Shown here one piece after another: positions 42,247 through 52,301 of a stretch of 64,000 bases of DNA (the first letter of the stretch is position 1; every line of letters starts with the position of its first letter). The notes under the pieces were generated by a model, which was not told the DNA's origin, did not search any database, and worked only from the letters and a program-made list of their open reading frames with translations. The stretch lies in the NCBI GenBank assembly GCA_937889645.1, contig CALBZE010000024.1, positions 50,950 through 114,949 of the forward strand, read 5' to 3'. The position numbers and the translations under genes are program-made. Source of the DNA: an uncultured bacterium. GTDB taxonomy: Bacteria > Gemmatimonadota > Gemmatimonadetes > Longimicrobiales > RSA9.

Positions 42247-45200
42247 GTGAACCCACGGAAGTTGATGGCCTCGTGGCTGGGTGGGTGCTTGGCCGTGCTG
42301 ATCGCGGCGGTCCCGGCATTCGCCCAGACGGGGACGATCACGGGCACGGTCACGGATCAGTCCACCGGTGCTCCGCTCGTCGGGGCGCAGGTGGTCGTGG
42401 TCGGGACCAACCTGAGCGTCTCCACCAACCAGAGCGGTCGTTATCTGATCCCGGGCGTGCCGGCCGGCGAGCGGCAGGTTCGCGCGGTGCTGATCGGGTA
42501 CGGCCAGAAGACGTTCACCGTCACGGTCAGGGTCGGCGAGTCGACGGTCCAGGACTTCGCGCTCGAGATGAGCGCGATCGAGCTCGACGCGCTGGTCGTC
42601 AACGCCGCCACGGGCCGTGAGCAGCGTCGCCGTGAGGTTGGCAACTCCGTCGGCACGGTGAATGTCGAGAACGTGCAGCTCGCGCCGATCACGAACACCG
42701 CGCAGCTCCTGCAGGGCAAGGTCGCGGGCGCGACGATCCTCCAGAGCTCGGGGATGACGGGGTCGGGCACGCGCGTTCGTATCCGCGGCGCGAACAGCAT
42801 TTCGCTCTCGAACGCGCCGCTGATCGTCATCGACGGTGTGCGCGTCGAGAGCTCGGAGTCCTCGCTCGGCTTCGGCGTAGGCGGTCAGGCGCCTTCGCGT
42901 CTGAACGACATCAACCCGGCCGATATCGAGACGATCGAGATCCTGAAGGGGCCGGCGGCGTCGGCGCTCTACGGCACGGCCGCCGCGAACGGCGTCATCC
43001 AGATCACGACGAAGCGGGGCCGTGCGGGCCAGGCGGACTTCCGCGTCTGGACCGAGTACGGGACGCTGCAGAAGGGCGCGACGTTCCCCGACAACGTCGT
43101 GGCGGTCGGCAACCTGGTGGTCCGGGATGAGAACGGCGACGTGGTGAGCGACGGCGTCGGCCGCTGCGACATCATCCGCCTCGCCATCGGCAACAACCCG
43201 ACGGGCAACCAGGTCGGCTGCACCGGGATCACCGAGACGTATCGCTTCAACCCGCTCGAGAATGCGGATGTGTCGCCGATGCGCGACGGCCTGCGCCGCA
43301 GCGCGGGCGTCAGCGTCTCCGGCGGCAACGAGGGGATGACGTACTACGTCTCGAGCAGCTTCGACAACGAGACGGGCGTGCTGCCGGACAACAAGCTCGA
43401 GCGGATTCGCGTCCAGGCGAACACGCGGGGGCATTTCGGCGAGAAGCTGGCGATCACGACGTCGATCGCGTACCTGAACAACGACCTCCAGCTCCCGCAG
43501 AGCGACAACGCTCTCTACGGGCTCACGGGCATGGCCCTCTCGGGGAGCGCCCTGCCGCAGAACGTGGAGGATTACCAGGGCTTCGCCGACGACATCAAGT
43601 TCTTCTACGACTGGAAGACCTTCCAGCGCTACAGCCGTATCCAGGGTGCGATCAACGCCGACTACCGGCCGGTCACTTGGCTGTCGGTGAACGGGACGGT
43701 CGGCCTCGACCGCTACGCCCGCGAGGAGGTCAACCGCCTGCCGCGCATCACGGCGTACTCGGTCTTCGGCGGCGTCTACACCAACGGCTTCATCCAGAAC
43801 TACAACTACGACATCTGGGACCTGACGGCGAATGCGAGCGCGACGGCGACGTTCAACATCTCGCCGGACCTCGTGTCGACCACGTCGGTGGGTTCGCAGT
43901 ACCTGCGTGAGCACCTGCACCAGATCTACGCCTTCGGTGCGAGCCTCACGCCGGGTGTCGAGACGTCGCTGGCCGGTGCCACGTCGGACTTCGAGGCGGG
44001 CGAGGCCAACACGCTGAACGCGACGATCGGCGCCTTCGTGCAGCAGCAGTTCGGCTGGCGCGACCGCGTCTTCCTCAGCGGCGCCCTGCGCGGCGACCAG
44101 AACACGGCGTTCGGTATGAACACCGAGTGGATCTGGTACCCGTCGGTCAGCCTGTCGTGGGTGGTCTCGGACGAGTCGTTCTTCCCGCAGCTGTCCGGCC
44201 TGAACGGCCTCCGCCTCCGTGCGGCGTACGGGCAGTCGGGGCTGCGGCCCGGCCCGTCGGACGCGATCCAGTCGTTCGCGACCGCGGTCACCCGCGTCGG
44301 CTCGGCGGATGCGCCCGGCATCGCGTTCAGCGGGATCGGCAACCCCGACCTGCGGCCGGAGCGGAGCACCGAGTGGGAGCTCGGCTTCGAGAGCGAGTTC
44401 CTCGACGGCCGTCTCGGCCTCGAGGCGACGTACTTCTCGAAGTCGTCGACCGACGCCCTGGTCAGCAAGCCGCTGCCGCCTTCGATCGGCTCGGCGGGCT
44501 CGCGCTACGAGAACATCGGCCGCGTCGACAACAGCGGGTTCGAGCTGGCGCTCAACGCGCAGCCTGTCCGCAGCCAGAACCTCACCTGGAGCGTGAACCT
44601 CTCCAGCTCGTTCATCAACAACGAGCTCGTGGATCTCGGCACGGACGCGCGCGGCGAGCCGATCCCGGACATCGTCTTCGGTCTCGGGAGCACGCAGCGC
44701 CACAAGGAGGGGTACCCGCTGGGGTCGTACTTCCACTTCCCGATCACCTACGAGGACGTCAACGGCGACGGCCTGCTCTCGCCGAACGAGGTCCAGGTCC
44801 GGACCGACACGGTCGTCTACCTCGGCAGCCCGATGCCGAAGCGTGAGATGAGCCTGGCCACTGACCTCCGGATCCGTGACTGGGTCCGCATCGGCGCGCT
44901 GGTCGACTACAAGGGCGGCCACAAGCTCCTCAACGGGCTGCGCGCCTGGCGGTGCTCCACGAACCGCGACTACAACTGCGCGGCGCTCTACGACCCGAGC
45001 ACGCCGCTCGACCAGCAGGCGGCGAGCGTCGCCCAGTCGTTCTACAGCAACACCTACACCGGCTTCGTCGAGGATGCCGATTTCATCAAGCTCCGCGAGG
45101 TGTCGGTGACCTTCATGATGCCGGCGAGCTACATCAACCGCATCGGCCTCAAGGGGCTCAGCCTCACGCTGGCCGGCCGGAACCTGAAGACGTGGACCGA

Positions 45201-45318
45201 CTACTCCGGGCTCGACCCCGAGGTCAACTACGCCGGGCAGTCGAACTTCACCGTGGCGGAGTTCTACACGCTGCCGCCGAGCCGGTACTTCACGATGCGC
45301 TTCGACGCCAACTTCTGA
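42247..45318 (+). CDS. SusC/RagA-type TonB-linked outer membrane receptor
   Basis: 1023 residues. Signal peptide cleaved near F-A-Q-T (about 26), carboxypeptidase-regulatory-like beta domain (about 28-108; G-T-I-T-G-T-V-T), TonB plug (about 120-235; D-G-V-R-V-E, G-P-A-A-S-A-L-Y-G-T-A-A-A-N-G) and a long 22-strand-type barrel with an F-terminal final strand (M-R-F-D-A-N-F). It imports large nutrients, usually glycans or peptides, through the outer membrane with its SusD partner, powered by TonB. The GTG start has AAGGAGG at 42235-42241. The partner gene follows after 25 bases. The substrate cannot be inferred, because no glycosidase or peptidase lies in the unit. Confidence 0.93.
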   Translation: MNPRKLMASWLGGCLAVLIAAVPAFAQTGTITGTVTDQSTGAPLVGAQVVVVGTNLSVSTNQSGRYLIPGVPAGERQVRAVLIGYGQKTFTVTVRVGESTVQDFALEMSAIELDALVVNAATGREQRRREVGNSVGTVNVENVQLAPITNTAQLLQGKVAGATILQSSGMTGSGTRVRIRGANSISLSNAPLIVIDGVRVESSESSLGFGVGGQAPSRLNDINPADIETIEILKGPAASALYGTAAANGVIQITTKRGRAGQADFRVWTEYGTLQKGATFPDNVVAVGNLVVRDENGDVVSDGVGRCDIIRLAIGNNPTGNQVGCTGITETYRFNPLENADVSPMRDGLRRSAGVSVSGGNEGMTYYVSSSFDNETGVLPDNKLERIRVQANTRGHFGEKLAITTSIAYLNNDLQLPQSDNALYGLTGMALSGSALPQNVEDYQGFADDIKFFYDWKTFQRYSRIQGAINADYRPVTWLSVNGTVGLDRYAREEVNRLPRITAYSVFGGVYTNGFIQNYNYDIWDLTANASATATFNISPDLVSTTSVGSQYLREHLHQIYAFGASLTPGVETSLAGATSDFEAGEANTLNATIGAFVQQQFGWRDRVFLSGALRGDQNTAFGMNTEWIWYPSVSLSWVVSDESFFPQLSGLNGLRLRAAYGQSGLRPGPSDAIQSFATAVTRVGSADAPGIAFSGIGNPDLRPERSTEWELGFESEFLDGRLGLEATYFSKSSTDALVSKPLPPSIGSAGSRYENIGRVDNSGFELALNAQPVRSQNLTWSVNLSSSFINNELVDLGTDARGEPIPDIVFGLGSTQRHKEGYPLGSYFHFPITYEDVNGDGLLSPNEVQVRTDTVVYLGSPMPKREMSLATDLRIRDWVRIGALVDYKGGHKLLNGLRAWRCSTNRDYNCAALYDPSTPLDQQAASVAQSFYSNTYTGFVEDADFIKLREVSVTFMMPASYINRIGLKGLSLTLAGRNLKTWTDYSGLDPEVNYAGQSNFTVAEFYTLPPSRYFTMRFDANF

Positions 45319-45343
45319 GCCCGAGCAAGGGATGAGGTTATCA

Positions 45344-46708
45344 ATGATGAATCGGAATGCTCTCATGAAGCGGGGCGGCCTGTGGAGCATCGGCGTGGGG
45401 CTCTTGTCCCTGTCCCTCGCCGCCTGCGACACGAGCAGCCTCGTGGAGCTCAACGACCCCGACCAGATCACGGGCCCGGTCGCCCGTGATCCGGCGAACA
45501 TCAACGAGCTCCGCAACGGTGCCCTGTACGAGTTCGCGCGTGCGGTCACCGGGCCGGCGGCGAACAACGCCAACCCGGGGATCGTCGGCTTCGTGGGCGT
45601 GATGACGGACGAGCTCTGGTACGCGAGCACGTTCCCGACGATGCGCGAGGTCGATCGTCGCGACATCACGGACACGAACGGCGGGCTGCTGACGATCTAC
45701 CAGTACATCCACCGGGCCCGGAACATGGCGGACCAGGTCGCCGCGCAGTACGCCGCGATCGGCGATGCGACGAACGACAAGGATCACGCCATGGTCACCA
45801 ACCTGGCGGGGTACAGCATCCTGTTCCTCGCCGAGAACTTCTGCTCCGGCGTCCCGCTGAGCAGCACCTCGCTCAACGGCGAACTGGTCTACGGCGCCCC
45901 GCAGACCACGGCGCAGCTCGTCGACAGCGCCGTCGTGCGCTTCGACGCGGCGCGGCAGCGCGCCCAGGCCGCCGGCTCCGCGGAGCAGGAGTACGTGGCT
46001 CGGATCGGGAAGGCCCGCGCGCTGATGATCGTCGGCGACTTCGCCGGCGCCGCGGCGCTCGTCAACGGGATCCCGACCGACTTCAATTACGACGTCGTCT
46101 ACAGCCCCAACTCCTCGGGGCAGAACAACGGCGTCTGGTACAACATCAACTCCGAGCGGCGCAGCTCCGCCGCCACGGAGGATGGCGGAAACGGGATCGC
46201 CTTCTTCGCCTTCGATCAGAACGACCCGACCACGGATCCGCGAATCCGGGTCGAGTACACCGGCAACGGGATCGGCACCCAGCTGCCGCACTTCGCGCAG
46301 GGGAAGTACACGGAGCGGGGCTCTCCCATCCCGCTCGCCTCGGGCCTCGAGGCGCGCCTCATCGAGGCGGAGCACGCCCTGGACAAGGGCAACAGCAACG
46401 CGTACCTCGCGATCCTCAACGATCTGCGGACCGCCGAGGGCCTCCCGGCTCTCGCGGATCCGGGCACGCCCAACGGGCGCGTCCTGCAGTTCTTCGAGGA
46501 GCGCGCGCGTTGGCTGTGGCTGACCGGCCACCGCCTCGCGGACCTGCGTCGCCTGGTTCGTCATTACGGCTTCCAGGCGAACGACGTCTTCCCGACGGGG
46601 CAGACGATCGCCGGTGAGCCGTTCGGGAACGATGTGAACTTCCCGATCCCGTTCCAGGAGCAGAACAACCCGTCGTACAGCGGGGCGTGCATCGACCGCG
46701 ACGCCTGA
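45344..46708 (+). CDS. SusD/RagB-type outer membrane lipoprotein
   Basis: 454 residues. Lipoprotein signal with L-S-L-A-A-C (Cys about 28), then a SusD-like all-helical TPR fold, ending in the conserved C-terminal region R-W-L-W-L-T-G-H-R-L-A-D-L-R-R and the N-F-P-I-P-F-Q-E motif common in these proteins. It acts as the lid of the SusC barrel and captures substrate at the cell surface. The ATG at 45344 has GAGG six bases before; ATG 45332 adds four residues. It is co-transcribed with the preceding receptor gene and ends at a clear terminator. Confidence 0.9.
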   Translation: MMNRNALMKRGGLWSIGVGLLSLSLAACDTSSLVELNDPDQITGPVARDPANINELRNGALYEFARAVTGPAANNANPGIVGFVGVMTDELWYASTFPTMREVDRRDITDTNGGLLTIYQYIHRARNMADQVAAQYAAIGDATNDKDHAMVTNLAGYSILFLAENFCSGVPLSSTSLNGELVYGAPQTTAQLVDSAVVRFDAARQRAQAAGSAEQEYVARIGKARALMIVGDFAGAAALVNGIPTDFNYDVVYSPNSSGQNNGVWYNINSERRSSAATEDGGNGIAFFAFDQNDPTTDPRIRVEYTGNGIGTQLPHFAQGKYTERGSPIPLASGLEARLIEAEHALDKGNSNAYLAILNDLRTAEGLPALADPGTPNGRVLQFFEERARWLWLTGHRLADLRRLVRHYGFQANDVFPTGQTIAGEPFGNDVNFPIPFQEQNNPSYSGACIDRDA

Positions 46709-46744
46709 TCCGGCGTCGATTCGGTAGATCCTGGAATCCAGCCG

Positions 46745-46784
46745 CAGGGGAGGGAGCCTTTGGGCTTCCTCCCCTGTTGTTATT
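46745..46784 (+). terminator. Rho-independent terminator after the first susC/susD pair
   Basis: A 14-pair stem (46745-46758 with 46763-46776, one G-T pair), loop TTTG, then a T-rich tail TTGTTATT. It begins 36 bases after the susD-like stop. Confidence 0.88.
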
Positions 46785-46875
46785 GTCGCTGCAGGTAACG
46801 CGTTCTATCGTCGGGCGGCGGTCGTGGCGGACCCGGTCCCGCCCTGGTCATCACGCCGGCCGCGAACGGCCGCGC

Positions 46876-46902
46876 TTGACAAATCGTTGTGCAATGTATA
46901 CC
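46876..46902 (+). promoter_or_regulatory. Promoter for the second susC/susD-like locus
   Basis: A perfect TTGACA at 46876-46881, with TATACC at 46897-46902 (spacer 15, or 16 if the -35 is read one base earlier). About 330 bases before the ATG, so again a very long leader. Confidence 0.5.
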
Positions 46903-47125
46903 CTGGACATGCATCCTACCTATCGTCACCGGACGCCGGATCGAAGCAGCACCGGATTCGGCTTTCCTTGCGGATATGAGGACGAACACGTCCGGACAGA
47001 GTCCGATCGCGTTTCGCATTCGAACGCGCCTGCCTCGCGCCCATTTCCTTCTAGGCAGTGGTGCGTGCTGCGGCGCGGACCTGCGCAGCAGGTTCGTGTC
47101 TCCACCCGTGAGCAAGGGGGTGACT

Positions 47126-47143
47126 ATGACGCATCCAAAGTAG
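47126..47143 (+). other. Candidate five-residue leader peptide (MTHPK)
   Basis: AAGGGGGTG is followed by ATG at 47126 and TAG at 47141-47143. Seven bases later a perfect 10-pair stem starts (47150-47159/47171-47180, 11-base loop). The arrangement resembles a translated leader coupled to an RNA structure, but there is no T tract after the stem and no proven translation. Confidence 0.25.
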
Positions 47144-47231
47144 GGACTGTTCCGGCCCGGAGATCGGACTCGGGCCGGAAAACGGACGTAGTGTCACCGA
47201 TGCGCAACCCGCATAATTTCCGGAGGGATGC

Positions 47232-50200
47232 ATGAATCGTCGAATCCGCTTGCGCGCCATCTTGCCCTTGTGCTGCATGGCGCTGGCGGCGTGGCTGGCG
47301 GCGCCGAGCCTCGCGCTGGCGCAGCAGACGGGGATGGTGCAAGGTGTGGTGCTGGACCTGTCGACGCAGCAGCCCGTCGCAGGTGCGGACGTGTACATCC
47401 AGGGCACGGCGCTCCGGGTGGCCACGAACGCGCAGGGCCGCTTCATGATGGTCAGCGTGCCGCCGGGCACGCACAGGCTCGTGGTCGAGCTGATCGGTTA
47501 CGCGACCGCCACGCGTGAGATCACGGTGGTCGCGGGTCAGACGGTCACGGCGAACTTCTCGCTCGAGCCGACGGCGCTGCAGCTGCAGGAGATCGTCGTC
47601 ACGGGCGTCAGCGGCGGCGCCATGGAGCGTGCCAAGGTGCCGTTCATCGTCACGCGCGTGGACGAGTCGCAGATGCCGGTCCAGGCGATGAACCCGGTGA
47701 GCCAGATCCAGGGCCGCGTGCCCGGCGCGAACATCGCGATGATCAGCGGCCGGCCGGGTGAGGCGCCGACCATCATGCTGCGCGGTCCGACGTCGATCAA
47801 CGCGAGCGGCCGCGGTCAGGAGCCGCTCTACATCGTCGACGGCGTGGTGCTCAACGGGAGCATCGCGGACATCAACCCGGCGGACATCGAGTCGATCGAG
47901 ATCGTCAAGGGTGCGGCCGCCTCGACGCTGTACGGCTCGCGGGCTGCCGCCGGCGTTATTTCGATCACCACGAAGATGGGCCGTGAGGAGGGTGCTCGCT
48001 TCACCGCCCGTATGGAGTACGGGGTGAACGACATCGAGCGCGACTTCGGCATCGCGCGCTATCACCCGTTCCTCATGGACGAGACGGGCACGCGCTTCTG
48101 CGTGCTGGATGCGTACGGGTCGAACACGGTCTGCTCGCGCACGATCGACTACCTGGCGGAGCAGAAGCGGATCAACGAGAACGTCGGTGACTTCGCGCTC
48201 GCCCCGCCGTCGTTCCCGGTCGACCCCGGCGCGGCGCTGTCCGGGCCGCAGAATCGTCGCGTCTTCCTGACCAACGACTGGCCGGGCACGAAGTACAACG
48301 CGGTCGCGCAGATCGTCGATCCGAAGCCGCAGCTGCTCAGCGACTTCCGCGTCCAGGGCCGCTCGGGCTCGACGACGTACATGAGCAGCTTCGGCTACGC
48401 GAAGCAGGGCGGCGCGATCATGGGGCTCAAGGGTTACGAGCGCATGACCTGGCGCGTCAACCTGGGCCAGCGGATCGGCGACGACTGGCACCTCGACGCG
48501 AGGGCCCACATCTCGCGTTCGGAGTCGGACGGTGTCAACCAGCAGGAAGGCGGGACGGGCTTCTTCCGTCTGACGCGCACGCCGGCGATCGTCGACATCA
48601 CGCGGCGTGATGCCAACGGCCGGCTCTACATCCGGACCAACCTCGGCTCCGGCGGCGTGCAGAACGAGAACCCGCTGTACAGCTTCGAGAACATCGCGCG
48701 CGAAGACGTGATGTGGCGGGTGCTCGGCGGCGCCAAGCTGCGCTACACGCCGGCGCCGTGGTTCGAGGCGAACGGTGACTTCAACATCGATCGCCAGAAC
48801 TACAACTTCCGTCAGTTCCACAACAAGGGCTTCCGCACCACGAACAGCAACCCGGGCACCAACAACGGGTTGATCTTCAACGGGGTGAACAACTCCCAGT
48901 CGATCAACTCGAGCCTCGGCGCGATGATCCGGCCGAACCTGCTGGACCAGGTGGTGACGCGCTTCGAGGCGCGGTGGCTGTTCGAGGAGCAGCGCGGCGA
49001 CAACCGCTCGCTGCAGGGGAACCAGCTGCGCGTCGCGGACGTGTGGGCCGCGAGCAACGCGACGAACCTGCAGAACATTTCGTCGAGCGAGAACGTCACG
49101 CGTCAGATGTCGGGCTACCTCGGCGGTACGTTCGAGGTGCTGGATCGCTACACGCTCGACCTGGCGGTCCGCCGCGACGGCAACTCGCGGTTCGGTGAGG
49201 AGAACCGCTGGCAGACCTACGGCCGTGCGTCGTTCGGGTGGCTCATGGCGCGGGAAGAGTGGTTCCCGTCGGACTTCCTGACCACCTTCACGCTGCGTGC
49301 GTCGTACGGTACGGCCGGTCGGGCGCCGTCCTTCTCGGCGCAGTACGAGACGTACTCGATCGGGTCGGGCGGTACGCTGAGCGCCGTGACGCAGGGTAAC
49401 CCGAAGCTGCGTCCCGAGGTCACGCGCGAGCTGGAGGTCAGCGCCGAGATCGGGATCCTGAACCGGGCTCAGCTGCAGGTCGCTTACGCGAACGCGCTCA
49501 CGACCGATCAGATCCTGCCGGTCCCGGTGCCGGTGGCGACGGGCTTCCCGCAGCAGTGGCAGAACGCGGGCTCGCTGCGGAACAAGACGCTCGAGGGTGC
49601 GCTGAGCCTGCCGATCGTCCAGGGCCAGAACTTCAGCTGGATGGCCACCGCGACCTACACGCGGACCCGCACGACGATCGAGGAGCTGAACGTCGCGCCG
49701 TTCTTCATCGGGACGAGCCTCCAGGCGACGGATCAGTTCATCCGCATCGCCGAGGGCGAGGAGTTCGGCACGATCTACGGCCGCAAGTTCATGCGGAGCT
49801 GCTCGGAGCTGCCGGCCGATTGGCAGTCGCGCTGCGGCCCGGGCAAGGACTTCCAGCTGAACGACGAGGGCTGGCTCGTCTGGGTCGGCGCGGGCAACAA
49901 CCCCGGGATGGGGATCACCGACAACCTGTGGAACGCGGTCCTGCCCGAGGATGAGTCGCCGTGGCCGGGTGTGCCGCTCAGCTGGGGCATGCCGGTCCTG
50001 ATCCGCGACGAGACGGGCACGCCGATGTCGCTGCCGCTGGGCAACGCGCTGCCGGATTACCAGGTCGGCATGTCGCACACGCTCAGCTACGGCAAGTTCA
50101 CGCTGTACGCGCTGATCGACGGCTCGTTCGGCCGCGACGTGTGGAACCAGGGCCGTCACTGGTCGTACCTCGACTTCCTGTCGCGTGACATCGACCAGGC

Positions 50201-50579
50201 CGGCAAGTCGGTCGAGACGGCCAAGCCGATCGGCTACTTCTACCGTGCGGGCCCTGGGCCTGGCGGCAACCCGAACGGTATCGGTGGGTTCTACGACATT
50301 CTCGGCCCGAACAACCGGTTCGTCGAGGACGCGAGCTTCATCAAGCTCCGTGAGCTCCAGGCCTCGTACCAGATCGGCCGTCTGGCCGGCTTCGGCGACT
50401 GGTCGGTCAGCGTGGTCGGGCGCAACCTGAAGACGTGGACGGACTACTCGGGCTTCGACCCGGAGGTCGGGATTGGTTCGTCGGGCGGCGCCGCGGGGAA
50501 CGGGATCATCAACGCGATCGACGCGTTCACGTTCCCGCAGCTGCGCTCTGTGTCGTTCGTGATCTCGACGACGTTCTAA
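47232..50579 (+). CDS. SusC/RagA-type TonB-linked outer membrane receptor
   Basis: 1115 residues. Signal peptide ends near L-A-L-A-Q-Q (about 31), followed by a carboxypeptidase-regulatory-like domain (about 35-115), TonB plug (about 125-250; Y-I-V-D-G-V-V-L, A-A-A-S-T-L-Y-G-S-R-A-A-A-G-V) and a long barrel ending V-S-F-V-I-S-T-T-F. The start has GGAGGG about 8 bases upstream. It is about 90 residues longer than the receptor at 42247 and clearly diverged from it, so probably a different substrate rather than a recent duplication. First gene of susC-susD-lipoprotein-DUF4397. Confidence 0.93.
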   Translation: MNRRIRLRAILPLCCMALAAWLAAPSLALAQQTGMVQGVVLDLSTQQPVAGADVYIQGTALRVATNAQGRFMMVSVPPGTHRLVVELIGYATATREITVVAGQTVTANFSLEPTALQLQEIVVTGVSGGAMERAKVPFIVTRVDESQMPVQAMNPVSQIQGRVPGANIAMISGRPGEAPTIMLRGPTSINASGRGQEPLYIVDGVVLNGSIADINPADIESIEIVKGAAASTLYGSRAAAGVISITTKMGREEGARFTARMEYGVNDIERDFGIARYHPFLMDETGTRFCVLDAYGSNTVCSRTIDYLAEQKRINENVGDFALAPPSFPVDPGAALSGPQNRRVFLTNDWPGTKYNAVAQIVDPKPQLLSDFRVQGRSGSTTYMSSFGYAKQGGAIMGLKGYERMTWRVNLGQRIGDDWHLDARAHISRSESDGVNQQEGGTGFFRLTRTPAIVDITRRDANGRLYIRTNLGSGGVQNENPLYSFENIAREDVMWRVLGGAKLRYTPAPWFEANGDFNIDRQNYNFRQFHNKGFRTTNSNPGTNNGLIFNGVNNSQSINSSLGAMIRPNLLDQVVTRFEARWLFEEQRGDNRSLQGNQLRVADVWAASNATNLQNISSSENVTRQMSGYLGGTFEVLDRYTLDLAVRRDGNSRFGEENRWQTYGRASFGWLMAREEWFPSDFLTTFTLRASYGTAGRAPSFSAQYETYSIGSGGTLSAVTQGNPKLRPEVTRELEVSAEIGILNRAQLQVAYANALTTDQILPVPVPVATGFPQQWQNAGSLRNKTLEGALSLPIVQGQNFSWMATATYTRTRTTIEELNVAPFFIGTSLQATDQFIRIAEGEEFGTIYGRKFMRSCSELPADWQSRCGPGKDFQLNDEGWLVWVGAGNNPGMGITDNLWNAVLPEDESPWPGVPLSWGMPVLIRDETGTPMSLPLGNALPDYQVGMSHTLSYGKFTLYALIDGSFGRDVWNQGRHWSYLDFLSRDIDQAGKSVETAKPIGYFYRAGPGPGGNPNGIGGFYDILGPNNRFVEDASFIKLRELQASYQIGRLAGFGDWSVSVVGRNLKTWTDYSGFDPEVGIGSSGGAAGNGIINAIDAFTFPQLRSVSFVISTTF

Positions 50580-50607
50580 TTCCTTCGTCCACGAGGAACG
50601 GAAGGAG

Positions 50608-52287
50608 ATGAGCATGCGATTCAATCGCTTTCTCGGGGCCGCAGCGGTCGTCACGGGCGTGATGTTGGGCGCCTGTGACGCCCTCGACCTCGCGGTGAAC
50701 AACACCAACGCTCCGGACCGGGGTCGCATCTTCAAGACGCCGGCCGAGGTGCAGAACCTGGCCAGCTCGCAGTTCCAGCAGATCATCTCGGGGACGATCG
50801 GGAGCATCACCCGGACGCACATCGGGATGCTGACCGCGTCGTTCGAGAACGCGTCGGGTCTGGCCAACAACGGGCTCGGCCCGCGCGGGGGCATCCCGCG
50901 CCAGCCGATCGACAACATTCCGGGGAACGCGTACTCGGAAGAGAACTACGCCGACTTCCGGATCCTGACGGGTGTCGCGCGCAATGCCGCGGACATCATC
51001 GCTCGGGCGTCGGCTGAGGACTTCGACCTGGCGGGCGGCGCGCCGGACGTGGACCGGCTGAAGTCGTGGGCGTTCTTCGTCTACGGCGTGTCGCTCGGGT
51101 ACCTCTCGCTGGTCTACGATTCGGCGGGCGTGCCCCGTCCGACGGACGGCCCGGCGGACATTCCGCCGCTCGAGGGGTACATGGACGTGAACGCGGAGGC
51201 GATCGCGGCGTTCGACTCGGCGCTGGCGTATGCGTCGAAGGCCGGCGTGCCCGCCCTCCCGGGGCAGTGGCTCAAGGGCCCGAACGCGAGCGACGTCTCG
51301 ATGAGCGAGTTCCAGCGGATCATTCGCTCGTTCCGGGCGCGGATGCGGGCGGGCGTCGCCCGTAACCCGACCGAGCGTGCGGCCGTCGACTGGAATGCGG
51401 TGATCGCGGACGCGACCAACGGGATCCAGTCGGACTTCATGATCAACATGAACCCCAGCCAGGGTTGGGACTACGCCTGGCTCGCCACGACGCTCCACTT
51501 CCGCGACGTCAACTGGCACCAGATGACGCCGTACATCATCGGGATGGCGGACGTGAGCGGCGCGTACGACGCCTGGCTGGCCACGCCGCGCGATCAGCGT
51601 ACTCCGTTCACGATCGTCACGCCGGACAAGCGCTTCCCGCAGGGTTCGACGCGAGCCGAGCAGCAGCGTCCGGCCGACGACGACGACAAGCCGCTCCCGG
51701 CGGGCCAGTACTTCCGGAACCGGAACTCGGGGAAGGACAATGCGGCCCTGGGGTGGCAGAACTCGCAGTACGATCACTACCGGCATCGCGGGTGGGCTGA
51801 CGCCAGCCGGATCGGGGCGTTCCCGTACTTCACGGTGGCGGAGAACGACATGCTCGCCGCCGAGGGGTACATCCGGACGGGCCAGATCGCGCAGGCGGCC
51901 CAGCTGATCGACAAGACGCGCGTGAAGAACGGCCTGCCGGCGTTGACCGGCGCGGTGGCTTCGGCCAACGACCCGGTTCCGGGCGGCAACCAGTGCGTGC
52001 CGCGCGTGCCGGATCCGGCGGCCGGTTACAAGGCCACCAAGTGCGGCGACATCATGGAGGCCATGAAGTGGGAGAAGCGGATGGAGACCGCGTACACGAC
52101 GTACGGTGCGTGGTTCTTCGATTCGCGCGGCTGGGGCGATCTGCCGGAGGGCACGGCGGTCCACTGGCCGGTTCCGTTCCAGGAGGCCAACGCCCGCCGG
52201 ATGACGCCGTACAACTTCGGTGGCATCGGTGGCCAGGGCGCGGCTGGGCCGAGCACGTACGGCTTCGGCAGCGGTTCGGACCTGTAA
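50608..52287 (+). CDS. SusD/RagB-type outer membrane lipoprotein
   Basis: 559 residues. Signal with V-M-L-G-A-C (Cys about 23), then the SusD helical fold, with the C-terminal region M-E-A-M-K-W-E-K-R-M-E-T-A and W-F-F-D-S-R-G-W-G-D-L matching SusD/RagB proteins. It is about 100 residues longer than the partner at 45344, mainly in the middle part. A GGAAGGAG box precedes the ATG. It lies 28 bases after its SusC gene; the two form one uptake complex at the outer membrane. Substrate unknown. Confidence 0.88.
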   Translation: MSMRFNRFLGAAAVVTGVMLGACDALDLAVNNTNAPDRGRIFKTPAEVQNLASSQFQQIISGTIGSITRTHIGMLTASFENASGLANNGLGPRGGIPRQPIDNIPGNAYSEENYADFRILTGVARNAADIIARASAEDFDLAGGAPDVDRLKSWAFFVYGVSLGYLSLVYDSAGVPRPTDGPADIPPLEGYMDVNAEAIAAFDSALAYASKAGVPALPGQWLKGPNASDVSMSEFQRIIRSFRARMRAGVARNPTERAAVDWNAVIADATNGIQSDFMINMNPSQGWDYAWLATTLHFRDVNWHQMTPYIIGMADVSGAYDAWLATPRDQRTPFTIVTPDKRFPQGSTRAEQQRPADDDDKPLPAGQYFRNRNSGKDNAALGWQNSQYDHYRHRGWADASRIGAFPYFTVAENDMLAAEGYIRTGQIAQAAQLIDKTRVKNGLPALTGAVASANDPVPGGNQCVPRVPDPAAGYKATKCGDIMEAMKWEKRMETAYTTYGAWFFDSRGWGDLPEGTAVHWPVPFQEANARRMTPYNFGGIGGQGAAGPSTYGFGSGSDL

Positions 52288-52301
52288 GCCGACGTAGTTT
52301 C

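Larger units (their letters stand above)
46785..47231 (+). other. Long leader region before the second susC-like gene
   Basis: About 450 bases with no supported gene of normal size. It holds a promoter near 46876, a five-codon mini-ORF with a good ribosome-binding site (47126-47143), and a 10-pair stem-loop just after it (47150-47159 with 47171-47180). An 84-codon frame (46889-47143) is present but its composition does not look coding. Confidence 0.55.

Noticed and set aside
42010..45675. A 1221-codon open frame on the minus strand
   Set aside because: Antisense shadow of the first SusC gene with the same low-complexity composition; no ribosome-binding site or domain.
46889..47143. 84-codon frame in the leader of the second susC gene
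   Set aside because: Poor ribosome-binding site at its start, mixed composition and no recognisable fold; only its last codons (MTHPK) have a good initiation context and are listed separately.
47124..50918. A 1264-codon open frame on the minus strand
   Set aside because: It is antisense to a clear SusC-type receptor plus part of its SusD gene; the translation is Arg/Val/Glu/Asp-rich with no domain, as expected from the third-position GC bias of the real gene.
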